Part shown: positions 38,499 through 46,945 of the stretch, in pieces
Layout: each line of letters starts with the position of its first letter
Numbering within the stretch: the stretch's first letter is position 1
Assembly: GCF_000222485.1 (NCBI RefSeq)
Contig: NC_015914.1
Span: 1,488,001 to 1,552,000 of the forward strand
Origin: Cyclobacterium marinum DSM 745
GTDB taxonomy: Bacteria; Bacteroidota; Bacteroidia; Cytophagales; Cyclobacteriaceae
DNA length: 64,000 bases
Reading direction: 5' to 3'
Translations under genes and position numbers: made by a program
Notes under the pieces: generated by a model
Databases searched by the model: none
Seen by the model: only the letters and a program-made list of their open reading frames with translations
Told to the model about the DNA's origin: nothing

Positions 38499-39344
38499 TT
38501 AATTCCAACCCACCTTATATCCAAAATAAGTACTTATCAGTAGGGTAAATTTTCTAGCATTGGGAATCCTTATTCTCCTTTGGGTAATTGTTTCAGGAGA
38601 CAAAGATTTAATTTTATAAAACAACTTCAAATAATAGAGATAGGCAATTTTGACCCCTAATTTAGCTCCTCGTGGTAATTGGTTAATCCCAATCAGTGCT
38701 TCTTCAAAATCGCGCTCAATATCAGACTCAATTTTCGATTTAACAGTATTGTTAAAAGTTTTGAAATCCACTCCAGGAAAATATACCCTACCCCTTTCTT
38801 CATAGTCGCTCTTTAAGTCACGTAGGAAATTAACTTTTTGAAAGGCAGAACCGAGTTTACAGGCAGCATATTTTAATTCTTCATACTTTTCTCTATCTCC
38901 TTCACAAAACACACGTAAACACATCAACCCAACTACTTCAGCTGAGCCATAAATGTATTCTTTGTACTTGGAATCATTGTAAGTAGCAAAATCCAAATCC
39001 ATGGCCATGCTTTTAAGAAAAGCCTCAATGAGTTCCGTTTCAATATGGTATTTATTAACAATTAATTGAAAGCCATGTAAAACCGGATTCATACTTATAC
39101 CTTCCTCAATTGCCGTATAGGTGTCCTGTCTAAATTTTTCAAGCAATCTCTTTTTATCTTTATCATGAAACGTATCAACGATTTCATCTGCATACCTTAC
39201 AAATCCATAAATCCCATAAATGGGTTTGTGAAGACCTTTACACAAAGTCTTGATGCCTAATGTAAAAGAAGTACTGTAGCGCTGTGTAATTAGTTTACTA
39301 CAGTCCAAGGCCGTTTCGTCAAAAAGTTGCTTTGAATCCATCAT
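38499..39344 (-). CDS. crtB: Phytoene synthase
   Basis: The 281-residue trans-isoprenyl diphosphate synthase condenses two geranylgeranyl diphosphates into phytoene. It has the first aspartate motif DEIVD (53-57) in GFVRYADEIVDTFHD, and the second in NFLRDLKSDYEERGRVYFP. GSAEVVGLMCLRVF and GIYGFVRYADE are typical of CrtB rather than squalene synthase. It starts 29 bp after the crtI stop, forming the common crtI-crtB pair. ATGs at 39344 and 39341 are equivalent starts. Confidence 0.95.
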   Translation of the reverse strand: MMDSKQLFDETALDCSKLITQRYSTSFTLGIKTLCKGLHKPIYGIYGFVRYADEIVDTFHDKDKKRLLEKFRQDTYTAIEEGISMNPVLHGFQLIVNKYHIETELIEAFLKSMAMDLDFATYNDSKYKEYIYGSAEVVGLMCLRVFCEGDREKYEELKYAACKLGSAFQKVNFLRDLKSDYEERGRVYFPGVDFKTFNNTVKSKIESDIERDFEEALIGINQLPRGAKLGVKIAYLYYLKLFYKIKSLSPETITQRRIRIPNARKFTLLISTYFGYKVGWN

Positions 39345-39373
39345 AACATTTTCACTGGTTGAAAATTTTATTT

Positions 39374-40849
39374 TTAAATACGCTTTAAAATCTCTTTTGC
39401 TACTACTTCTCCGGAGATCAAAGATGGGGGAACTCCAGGCCCTGGAACGGTCAACTGTCCTGTATAATATAGGTTAGATAATTTTTTATTCCTAAGAGTT
39501 GGCTTTAAAATCGCCGTTTGTTTTAAAGTATTGGCCAAACCGTAAGCATTTCCTTTGAATGCAAAATAATCTTTCTTAAAATCACTGTGTGCATAGGAAC
39601 GATTGTACTCAATATGCGGTCTAATTTCCTGACCTGTAATCTTTTCTAGCCTATCCATTACTTTGTGAAAATATTCATTTCTCAACTCTTCAGTGTCTTT
39701 TAAATCGGGAGCCAAGGGAATCAACACAAAGAGATTTTCTTTTCCTTCAGGTGCTACTGCAGGATCAGTTACAGAAGGGGCAGAAACATAAAACAAAGGT
39801 TTCTCCGGCCATCTAGGGTTGGTATAAATGGCGTCAGCATGTGGTTCCAAAGGCTCATCAAAAAACAAATTGTGATGTTGTAAATTCTTCAAACGTTTAT
39901 TTACCCCAATATAAAACAAAAGGGAAGAAGGAGCCATTACCCTACGGTCCCAATATTTTTGACTGTAATTACTGTACTCAGGAGCTAATAAATTTTTATC
40001 CACATGATGATAATCAGCACTTGCCACTAAAAAATCAAATGTAATCTCTTCTCCGTTTGCCAACTTCACTGTTTTTGCTGCGCTATTCTCTGCAGATATC
40101 GCTACCACCTCTGCGTTATTTCTAAGGACCACGCCTTTTTCTTTCGCCAGAGCAACCATTCCTTCAATAATTTTATGCATTCCTCCCAATGGATACCAAG
40201 TACCCAAAACAATGTCAGCATAATTCATCAAACTGTACAATGCAGGAATTTTCTGTGCTGTTTCTCCAAGAAACAACACAGGAAACTCCATCAGTCTGAT
40301 AATTTTCTCATGGGTGAAAAACTTACGTAGGTGTTTAGACATGGATTGAAAAATATCCATTTTCAAAAAATCTCTAAATAGTCTGAAATCCAAAAACTCC
40401 ATGAAAGAAAGGCTTGGTCTATGGACCAAATCATTTATGCCTCTTTCATATTTGAAAGCTGCTTGTTTTAAGAAAGCATCTAACTTTTCTGAAACTCCCG
40501 GCTCTAATTTTTCAAGTTCCGCTTTAAACTCATCCAAGTTTGCTGGGATTTTTATATCATCCCCTTTACCAAAAAAAACTGCATATGAAGGGTCTAATCT
40601 GACCAAATCATAATAATCAGCTGCCTTTTTACCAAAATTGCTGAAATAATTTTCAAATACATCCGGCATCCAATACCAACTTGGCCCCATATCAAATGTA
40701 AAACCATTGGCATTAAATTTTCTAGCCCTTCCACCTAAGACCTCATTTTTCTCCAGTACAAGTACACTATGCCCTGCGGCCGCCAGATGAGTGGCTGTAG
40801 ATAATCCGGAAAAACCGGAGCCGATCACAACAATCTTTTTTGGTCTCAT
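39374..40849 (-). CDS. crtI: Phytoene desaturase
   Basis: The 491-residue FAD enzyme converts phytoene to lycopene. It has an N-terminal dinucleotide fold (KIVVIGSGFSGLSTATHLAA), GGRARKFNANGFTFDMGPSWYWMP, and the C-terminal FAD motif YYTGQLTVPGPGVPPSLISG. The length fits CrtI. It begins 4 bp after the ECF sigma stop, so the two are translationally close and surely cotranscribed. Confidence 0.96.
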   Translation of the reverse strand: MRPKKIVVIGSGFSGLSTATHLAAAGHSVLVLEKNEVLGGRARKFNANGFTFDMGPSWYWMPDVFENYFSNFGKKAADYYDLVRLDPSYAVFFGKGDDIKIPANLDEFKAELEKLEPGVSEKLDAFLKQAAFKYERGINDLVHRPSLSFMEFLDFRLFRDFLKMDIFQSMSKHLRKFFTHEKIIRLMEFPVLFLGETAQKIPALYSLMNYADIVLGTWYPLGGMHKIIEGMVALAKEKGVVLRNNAEVVAISAENSAAKTVKLANGEEITFDFLVASADYHHVDKNLLAPEYSNYSQKYWDRRVMAPSSLLFYIGVNKRLKNLQHHNLFFDEPLEPHADAIYTNPRWPEKPLFYVSAPSVTDPAVAPEGKENLFVLIPLAPDLKDTEELRNEYFHKVMDRLEKITGQEIRPHIEYNRSYAHSDFKKDYFAFKGNAYGLANTLKQTAILKPTLRNKKLSNLYYTGQLTVPGPGVPPSLISGEVVAKEILKRI

Positions 40850-40853
40850 TTAA

Positions 40854-41366
40854 TTAGTTAATGGTAGTATAAACCTTAAGATCGTCTTTTAATAGCTTCC
40901 TTGCAATATGTATCCTGTTTTTTACTGTCCCAATTGGGATATTTAATTTAATGGCGATTTCATGATATTTAAAGCCTCTATAATGCATTAAAAAGGGAGA
41001 TTTATAAACCTCATCCAATCGATTAATCGCTTTGGTTATGTCATTCATTGCAAAATCCCCATACACTCCATTTTCAATAATCGTTGAACCGGAATTGATA
41101 AAATGAAGATTTTCAGTAGTATCCACAAAGGTTCCTCTCCTCACCATCCTTTGGTAATTGGTGATAAAGGTGTTTTTCATAATGGTATACAACCAAGCTT
41201 TCAAATTGGTACCATCTGTAAACTTGTCCTTATTGGTAAAGGCTTTTACCATGGTGTCCTGCAATAAATCATTTGCATCATCCATATCCCGTGTCAATTT
41301 TAAAGCAAATGGCTTCAAGGAAGGACTGAGCTTTGTAAGCGAATAACTAAATTCTAAAGTTGTCAT
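40854..41366 (-). CDS. ECF RNA polymerase sigma factor heading the carotenoid operon
   Basis: The 170-residue sigma-70 family factor has region 2 (DANDLLQDTMVKAF, then NLKAWLYTIMKNTFI) and region 4 (YHEIAIKLNIPIGTVKNRIHIARKLL). No anti-sigma gene is adjacent. Its place as the first gene, 4 bp before crtI, suggests it controls carotenoid synthesis, perhaps in response to light or oxidative stress. Its own promoter has -33 and -7 elements of housekeeping type with an inverted repeat across them, which fits repressor control rather than simple autoregulation. The signal is not known. Confidence 0.9.
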   Translation of the reverse strand: MTTLEFSYSLTKLSPSLKPFALKLTRDMDDANDLLQDTMVKAFTNKDKFTDGTNLKAWLYTIMKNTFITNYQRMVRRGTFVDTTENLHFINSGSTIIENGVYGDFAMNDITKAINRLDEVYKSPFLMHYRGFKYHEIAIKLNIPIGTVKNRIHIARKLLKDDLKVYTTIN

Positions 41367-41379
41367 GGATCCTTATTTT

Positions 41380-41409
41380 TGTTTAATCAAACTTACATAA
41401 TATTAAACA
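41380..41409. promoter_or_regulatory. Operator-like inverted repeat at the carotenoid sigma promoter
   Basis: TGTTTAAT (41380-41387) and ATTAAACA (41402-41409) form a perfect inverted repeat with a 14-nt spacer. The -7 element lies between the arms, one arm sits near the expected transcription start and the other between -7 and -33. This is the usual placing of a repressor site. It is a candidate site for a carotenoid or light regulator. Confidence 0.55.
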
Positions 41410-41419
41410 GTATGCCAAA
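41388..41419 (-). promoter_or_regulatory. Promoter of the sigma-crtI-crtB operon
   Basis: On the minus strand, TTTG (41419-41416) and TAAGTTTG (41395-41388) match the Bacteroidota -33 and -7 consensus with a 20-bp spacer. The leader to ATG 41366 would be about 16 nt. It is the best promoter match in the window. Confidence 0.75.
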
Positions 41420-41484
41420 TATTTTGTCTAATTTTTTTATATTTTTATTAAACAAAATTTTTAATAATAGGAAATAATAAACAA

Positions 41485-41518
41485 AAAAACCCTTTCTAAT
41501 CAATTAGAAAGGGTTTTT
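41485..41518 (-). terminator. Terminator after the dipeptidase gene
   Basis: A perfect 16-bp inverted repeat (41485-41500 and 41503-41518) has runs of A and T at its ends and a minimal loop. It insulates the dipeptidase operon from the carotenoid sigma promoter. Confidence 0.85.
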
Positions 41519-41553
41519 AAAGGCTTCCAATAAAGCTTATATCACATAATTTT

Positions 41554-41582
41554 TGTTTAATATTATTTATTTTATTTAAACA
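41554..41582. promoter_or_regulatory. Second copy of the TGTTTAA inverted repeat
   Basis: TGTTTAA (41554-41560) and TTAAACA (41576-41582) have a 15-nt spacer, nearly the same geometry as the copy at 41380-41409 (16 nt for the same 7-mers). A lone TTAAACA half-site is at 41449-41455. It lies just past the dipeptidase stop and about 170 bp upstream of the first copy, as for cooperative operator pairs. Confidence 0.45.
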
Positions 41583-41591
41583 AAAAGCTAC

Positions 41592-42662
41592 CTAAGACCA
41601 AGCTTCGTTTAAAAATCGCAACCAATTTTTATGCATTACCTTCTCAACATCTTCTTCTGTATAGCCTCTTTTCAGCAACATCCCAGGTATTCTTGCGATA
41701 TCAGCAATTGTCTCAAGGTCATAAGGACTTTGTTCTCTACCATAAGCGCCATCTAAATCCGTACCTATTCCAATATGGTTAGCATTGCCGGCAATTTGAC
41801 AGATATGGTCCATATGGTCTACAACTTTCTCCAAATCACAATCCATCTCTTTGGGCAATGACTTCCCTCTAATCCAACCCGGCACCATCATCCAAGCATC
41901 TAAAGCACCACCAATTACTGCCCCTCTATCCACAAGTGCTTTGATCATTTCATCGCTAAACTGCCTATTGTGATCAACAAGAGCTCTGCAATTATTGTGG
42001 CTAGCCCAAACGTGACCATTAAAATGATCCAATGCTTCCCAAAAACAAACATCACATAAATGGGTCGCATCTAAAATGATATTTAAACGCTCCATTTCTT
42101 TAAGCAAAGCCCTGCCACTTTCTCCAAGAGGTCCGGAAGCATCTGTTCCTTGAGCATATCTCCCAGGTCCATAATGTGCTGGTCCAAGCGCTCTCAACCC
42201 ATTCTTATATGCTATTTCGAGGTAACTTAATTCTACAATGGAATCTGCACCTTCTAAAGATAGAATGTAACCAACCGGTTTTTTATCATTCGGCTCTCCA
42301 TTCTTCCATAGTTTGACATGCTCATTCAATTGCTTTTTATTCCTGATTTGAACCATTTCCCCTTTAGCTTCCATGGCTTGATACCAGGCCAGTTGCCCTT
42401 GGGTTTGAGCCCAAGCTTGCTCCGGACTGTTCCATCCGGGAAGTGGATTGTCCGGGGCTACATAGCGAGCAATTTGTGTTGCTACTACCAGACCAATTTC
42501 TCCTTTTCTCAAGGTAGGTAAAGAAACAGTTGCGTTCCCACGATCTGTTTTGTCAGTCATCCCTTTTTCTCGGGCATTAATTGCTTCCACAGGCTGAGTA
42601 AGATCCCTGTTCCATTCAAGGGCATTCATACTTAAATCTAAATGAGCATCTATAGTAAACAT
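41592..42662 (-). CDS. Membrane dipeptidase (peptidase family M19)
   Basis: The 356-residue zinc dipeptidase of the renal dipeptidase family has the metal motif DAHLD (residues 5-9), LSLEGADSIV, LDATHLCD, WASHNNCRAL and GIGTDLDGAYG. No signal peptide is seen, so it is probably cytosolic. M19 enzymes hydrolyse dipeptides, often with a D residue at the C-terminal position. It is the last of four genes with a D-threonine aldolase-like enzyme, RidA and a GntP permease, which fits release of D-amino acids from dipeptides. Confidence 0.92.
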   Translation of the reverse strand: MFTIDAHLDLSMNALEWNRDLTQPVEAINAREKGMTDKTDRGNATVSLPTLRKGEIGLVVATQIARYVAPDNPLPGWNSPEQAWAQTQGQLAWYQAMEAKGEMVQIRNKKQLNEHVKLWKNGEPNDKKPVGYILSLEGADSIVELSYLEIAYKNGLRALGPAHYGPGRYAQGTDASGPLGESGRALLKEMERLNIILDATHLCDVCFWEALDHFNGHVWASHNNCRALVDHNRQFSDEMIKALVDRGAVIGGALDAWMMVPGWIRGKSLPKEMDCDLEKVVDHMDHICQIAGNANHIGIGTDLDGAYGREQSPYDLETIADIARIPGMLLKRGYTEEDVEKVMHKNWLRFLNEAWS

Positions 42663-42697
42663 CTTTGTTATTGATTTAATGTGTTAAATGAGTATAC

Positions 42698-43825
42698 TTA
42701 AAAAGTAATTCTCCTGTCCCTGGCAATGGTTCTCCAACTAGCAATTTGCTCACCTTCTTGGATAACAAGCGCTTCCTGGTAAGAGGCAACCGTAGGACAA
42801 ATATGAATTGGAACCCCATATAAAACATCTCCTATTTTATAAGAATGTCCCTCCTTGGCTTCTAAAACAAGGTGCTCTTCACTGTGACTTACCGGTTCCA
42901 AATCCGGGGCATTTAGAAATTTCACCCGGTTATTCAATGGATTTTCAGAGGCAATCGCTTTGTAACCTAAGTCCACACATACATAATTGGAAGTAGGTAA
43001 AGACACTACCCGACACAATACCAATGCCGCGTATTCGTAAGATTGTTCCGGAAGTCCACTTGCATACCCTTCATCCCAGTAAATAAATGTCCCAGGCGCG
43101 CAAGTAATCCTTTCCCTTTTGGAATGAAAAGGGAAAGTAGTTGACCCTCCGGCAATTACATCTAAAGTTACTTGGTGTTTTTTCTCCAGTTTTTCTCGCA
43201 TTTGAGCAATTGGAGCGAAGCCCGCATCACAAGCTTCTTCCCTTTTTTGAAGGTCCGGATCTCGCAAATGGCCATCATACAAATGAAACCCTACAGGGTT
43301 TAAACCTTCCATCGCTACCAGCTCTTCAAATAATTCTTCCGCAGCAGCACCGGGAGCAATACCTGTTCTATTTGTTCCCGCGTTCAGATCAATGTAAACA
43401 CCAATCCCTAAACCAGCCTCCAACAGCTTTTCATTTAAGGGTTTGGCTGCATCTACATGATCTATCAGACACTTAAACTTAACCTCCGGATAGTTGGCTA
43501 CTAAAGCCAAAAACCGATCAATCTTAGGCCCCACCGGCTGATAAGCCAGTAATACATCCTTAGCCCCCACAGAAGCTAGTAGTTCAATTTCAGCTATTGT
43601 GGCCCCTTTAAAGGCAGTGATCCCCGCATCAATCATGAGCTGGCATGCCTCTGCTGATTTATTGGTCTTTACATGAGGCCTAAGCCGATGAGCAGCCCCA
43701 ACCTCCTGAATTACCTTATCAATATTTTTTCTAGCCCTATCCAAATATACCAGCAATGCCGGACTATCAATTTTTTCAGGATGGTTTAATTCAAACCAAT
43801 TGTCATGCATATAATTCCTATTCAT
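42698..43825 (-). CDS. D-threonine aldolase / D-serine dehydratase-like PLP enzyme
   Basis: The 375-residue enzyme has the alanine-racemase-like fold type III. The PLP lysine is Lys53 in LRPHVKTNKS. The C-terminal HxC pair in VPIHICPT (His341, Cys343) matches the zinc site of metal-dependent D-serine dehydratases and D-threonine aldolases. It either cleaves D-3-hydroxyamino acids or dehydrates D-serine; the two cannot be separated by eye. It overlaps the RidA gene by 8 bp, so the pair is translationally coupled. RidA would clear the 2-aminoacrylate released by a dehydratase, which favours the D-serine role. Confidence 0.88.
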   Translation of the reverse strand: MNRNYMHDNWFELNHPEKIDSPALLVYLDRARKNIDKVIQEVGAAHRLRPHVKTNKSAEACQLMIDAGITAFKGATIAEIELLASVGAKDVLLAYQPVGPKIDRFLALVANYPEVKFKCLIDHVDAAKPLNEKLLEAGLGIGVYIDLNAGTNRTGIAPGAAAEELFEELVAMEGLNPVGFHLYDGHLRDPDLQKREEACDAGFAPIAQMREKLEKKHQVTLDVIAGGSTTFPFHSKRERITCAPGTFIYWDEGYASGLPEQSYEYAALVLCRVVSLPTSNYVCVDLGYKAIASENPLNNRVKFLNAPDLEPVSHSEEHLVLEAKEGHSYKIGDVLYGVPIHICPTVASYQEALVIQEGEQIASWRTIARDRRITF

Positions 43826-44282
43826 TTAATTCAAATGTGGCCTCAATTTCCACCGATATATTGCCCGGTAGGGAGCCAAATCCTACAGCACTTCTAGATC
43901 CAAGACCATTTTCTTCTCCCCAAACATCGGCAAATAATTCGCTGCATCCATTGATAACAAAAGGATGCTCTTCAAAGTCAAGTGCACAGTTTACCATCCC
44001 CAAAACTTTAACCACTCTTTTGATCTTATTCAGACTTCCCAACTGGGTTTGAAGCGTTGACAACATGGTCAATCCTACTTGCCTCGCTGCCTCTTTCCCT
44101 TGCTCTTTGTCTAAGTCTATTCCAATTTTTCCCCTTATCATGTCACCGTTGGGCAATACAGGCCCATGACCTGAAAGGAACAATAGATTACCGGTGATTA
44201 CAATAGGACGATAAACACCACCTGGAGGAGGTGCAGGAGGCAATACTAAACCCAACTCTTTTACTTTTGCTTCTGCAGACAT
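43818..44282 (-). CDS. RidA family enamine/imine deaminase
   Basis: The 154-residue YjgF/YER057c/UK114 protein contains GVYRPIVITGNLLFLSGHGP, VKVLGMVNCALDFEEHPFVINGCSELF, GSRSAVGFGSLPGNISVEIEA and the conserved Arg in that last motif. It is the longer (about 150 residue) subtype often paired with PLP amino-acid enzymes. RidA proteins hydrolyse reactive enamines such as 2-aminoacrylate. It starts 13 bp after the GntP permease stop and overlaps the next gene. Confidence 0.92.
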   Translation of the reverse strand: MSAEAKVKELGLVLPPAPPPGGVYRPIVITGNLLFLSGHGPVLPNGDMIRGKIGIDLDKEQGKEAARQVGLTMLSTLQTQLGSLNKIKRVVKVLGMVNCALDFEEHPFVINGCSELFADVWGEENGLGSRSAVGFGSLPGNISVEIEATFELNE

Positions 44283-44295
44283 ATTATTTTTTTTG

Positions 44296-45621
44296 TTAAT
44301 GTAATATAAATAAATCTAAAATTAGCACACCTAAAAGCCCCAATATAGACAATACTGTTTCCAGCATGGTCCACGAGAGAAAGGTTTGCTTTATACTTAA
44401 GTTAAAATATTCTTTTACCAACCAAAATCCTCCATCATTGACGTGAGAAAATATCAAACTTCCACTTCCTATGGCCAATACCATAAGGTTGGGATCCCCT
44501 ACACCTGAAGCAACCAAAGGAGCAATTATACCGGCTGCTGTGAGAGCAGCCACTGTGGCAGAACCAACGGAAATTCTAATTACTGCAGCTATTAACCAGC
44601 CCAGTAGGAGAGGATTGATGGACAATTGCTGTAACGAAGCCCCAATCTCGCCACTCACCCCACTATCTACCAACACTTCCTTATACGCTCCTGCACCAGC
44701 AATAATTAAAAGTATCAACGCAATGTCTTTTACAGCTGAAGCATAACCTTTCATAATATCAGCCACTTTTATCTTCTTCAGTATACCAAGACTAATCGTC
44801 GCCCATGTCAAAGAAATTAACATGACAATATTTGCATCTCCGATAAACATCATCAATCCATAAGCAGGACTATTTGCATCCATTTTCAAACCTACTAGGG
44901 ACAACACTATCAGTAGGAATACCGGCAATAAAGCTGTAAAAAGACTGTTGGCCAGCCCCGGCAATTCACTTTCCTTTTTTGGTTTTACATTAAAAACATC
45001 CAAAGGAGTGATCTGCATTTTCCGCAAATAGGGAAGTCGCCCCAACAAAGGCCCACCCAAAACTATTACCGGAATCCCAATAATAAAACCATAGATCAGG
45101 GTAGTCCCAATATTGGCTCCAAATTGAGCGACTAACGCTACCGGAGCCGGATGTGGCGGGAGAAGTCCATGGGTAATAGACAAGGCAGCAAGCATGGGCA
45201 TACCTAAAATCATTACCGGAACTTTATATTGGTAGGCTACTGCAAAGACCAATGGCACCAAAAGCACAAAGCCCACATTAAAAAACAATGGAATGCCCAC
45301 AATAAATGCTGTTAGCCCTATGGCCCAATGAACATGTTTTTGACCAAAGCTATTCATAAGAAATTGAGCAATCCGTTGGGCAGCACCACTATCAGCTACG
45401 ATTTTACCAAGCATCGCGCCAAGAACAATTACAATCACCAAAGCCCCCATCAGATTCCCTATCCCTCTTTGAACAGCGCCTGAAATCTCTTCTAGTGGTA
45501 TTCCTAGAAATAGACCTGCGAGGATTGAGGTAATTAAGAATGCTATAAATGGCTCAACCTTGATCCAAACGATCAGTGCAACCAAGAACAAAATACTTGA
45601 GGCGACAATTACAAAAGTCAT
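44296..45621 (-). CDS. GntP family permease
   Basis: The 441-residue protein has about 12 membrane helices of the gluconate:H+ symporter family (VIVLGAMLGKIVADSGAAQRIA, HGLLPPHPAPVALV, GSGSLIFSHVNDGGFWLVKEYF). The family includes gluconate transporters and the D-serine transporter DsdX. With RidA, a D-serine dehydratase-like enzyme and a dipeptidase downstream, a D-amino-acid substrate is the better guess here. It is the first gene of the operon. Confidence 0.93.
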   Translation of the reverse strand: MTFVIVASSILFLVALIVWIKVEPFIAFLITSILAGLFLGIPLEEISGAVQRGIGNLMGALVIVIVLGAMLGKIVADSGAAQRIAQFLMNSFGQKHVHWAIGLTAFIVGIPLFFNVGFVLLVPLVFAVAYQYKVPVMILGMPMLAALSITHGLLPPHPAPVALVAQFGANIGTTLIYGFIIGIPVIVLGGPLLGRLPYLRKMQITPLDVFNVKPKKESELPGLANSLFTALLPVFLLIVLSLVGLKMDANSPAYGLMMFIGDANIVMLISLTWATISLGILKKIKVADIMKGYASAVKDIALILLIIAGAGAYKEVLVDSGVSGEIGASLQQLSINPLLLGWLIAAVIRISVGSATVAALTAAGIIAPLVASGVGDPNLMVLAIGSGSLIFSHVNDGGFWLVKEYFNLSIKQTFLSWTMLETVLSILGLLGVLILDLFILH

Positions 45622-45730
45622 AGTGGTTTTTAAACTAAGCCAAAAATTACAGCATATTCTGCTAAATGCCTATTTCGCTATAAAAAACTTCTATAATTAA
45701 TTTGACTTTTGTCTAGAATGAAAGTCGTCA

Positions 45731-46900
45731 CTATTTTTTTCCATTGAGCAGACCAATTAAACCTAAGCATGGGCCAATGGCCAAAACTATAAATATGGCA
45801 TTGGAATCACTAAATACCATCATGGCAGAGACCAGTTGAATGCTAATGATAGATATAGTATAGCCTATACTGTTTACTATTGTAAGCGCTGTTCCTTTGA
45901 TTTCCGCCGATGCATGTTGCGCCACAAGTGTAGACAATAATGGAGAATCTGCAATAATTACTATTCCCCAGAAAAAAAGAAAACCAACAAACAGCAGTTC
46001 ATTTTGGCTAGATAATAATAGCGGAGAAATGAGACAACAAAGACCTGATAAAAACAAAAAGAAAAAAGCCAATCGGTTTACCCCAATCCTTGAAGCCAGA
46101 AAACCACTAAACACACAAGCGACACCTCCCACCCCAATGATCAGAAAGGATAATAAAGGTACATTAAATGTTACAGCCGAATGTTCATTACTGTATTTTA
46201 ATAATATCACAGGAACAAAAGCCCAAAATGAATAAAGCTCCCACATATGCCCGAAATACCCAAAGGCTACAGAGCGAAACTTTTTGTTTTCAAAAACCTT
46301 AAAAATAGCGGTTACTTTTGCAGGTTGACCTGCTTTCCTAAAAGGGCCACTTGGCACCAAAACCAACATCAATATGCCTCCTAAAAGTCCTAAACCGGAG
46401 GTAGCCACCAAAACTGCTTTCCATGGGTAGGCGCCTCCCATTTCTTTTAGTAAATGAGGAAAGGCTGTCCCAATCACAAGTGCACCTACTAGAAAGCCAA
46501 GGGATTTACCCAAGCCTTTTTCATAATAATCCGCCGCTATTTTCATTCCTACAGGATAAATTCCTGCGAGAAAAAAACCGGTAAAAAATCGTAAAAAAAT
46601 CAAGCTCAGCAATCCATTACCATCCCAAGTCACACCTAAATTGAACAAAGCCCCAATAAGGGCACTGAAAAAAAACACTTTTGAAGGCGAAAACCGATCT
46701 GCAATCGTTAAAAGGGCAAAAATCAATGTACCTATAATGAAACCAAACTGCACTGCTGAAGTCAAATGTCCTAAAGCACTTGGTTTCAAATCAAAATTTA
46801 AAACAAGATCATTGATAACACCGTTTCCTGCAAACCAGAGGGAGGTACAGCAAAATTGGGAGAAAACAATTACGGGGAGAATAATTTTAGAGTGTTTCAA
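45731..46900 (-). CDS. Major facilitator superfamily transporter
   Basis: The 389-residue protein has about 12 membrane helices. MFS features include FFTGFFLAGIYPVGMKIAADYY after helix 4 and FGYFGHMWELYSFWAFVPV at the start of the second half. It appears to start with TTG 46900; a nearby ATG at 46907 is out of frame. It lies 45 bp after the sulfatase stop on the same strand and 109 bp before the GntP operon. The substrate is unknown. Confidence 0.85.
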   Translation of the reverse strand: MKHSKIILPVIVFSQFCCTSLWFAGNGVINDLVLNFDLKPSALGHLTSAVQFGFIIGTLIFALLTIADRFSPSKVFFFSALIGALFNLGVTWDGNGLLSLIFLRFFTGFFLAGIYPVGMKIAADYYEKGLGKSLGFLVGALVIGTAFPHLLKEMGGAYPWKAVLVATSGLGLLGGILMLVLVPSGPFRKAGQPAKVTAIFKVFENKKFRSVAFGYFGHMWELYSFWAFVPVILLKYSNEHSAVTFNVPLLSFLIIGVGGVACVFSGFLASRIGVNRLAFFFLFLSGLCCLISPLLLSSQNELLFVGFLFFWGIVIIADSPLLSTLVAQHASAEIKGTALTIVNSIGYTISIISIQLVSAMMVFSDSNAIFIVLAIGPCLGLIGLLNGKK

Positions 46901-46945
46901 ATGTCATTTTTTCAATGAACCCTTAGATGGGTTATGGAAAACATC

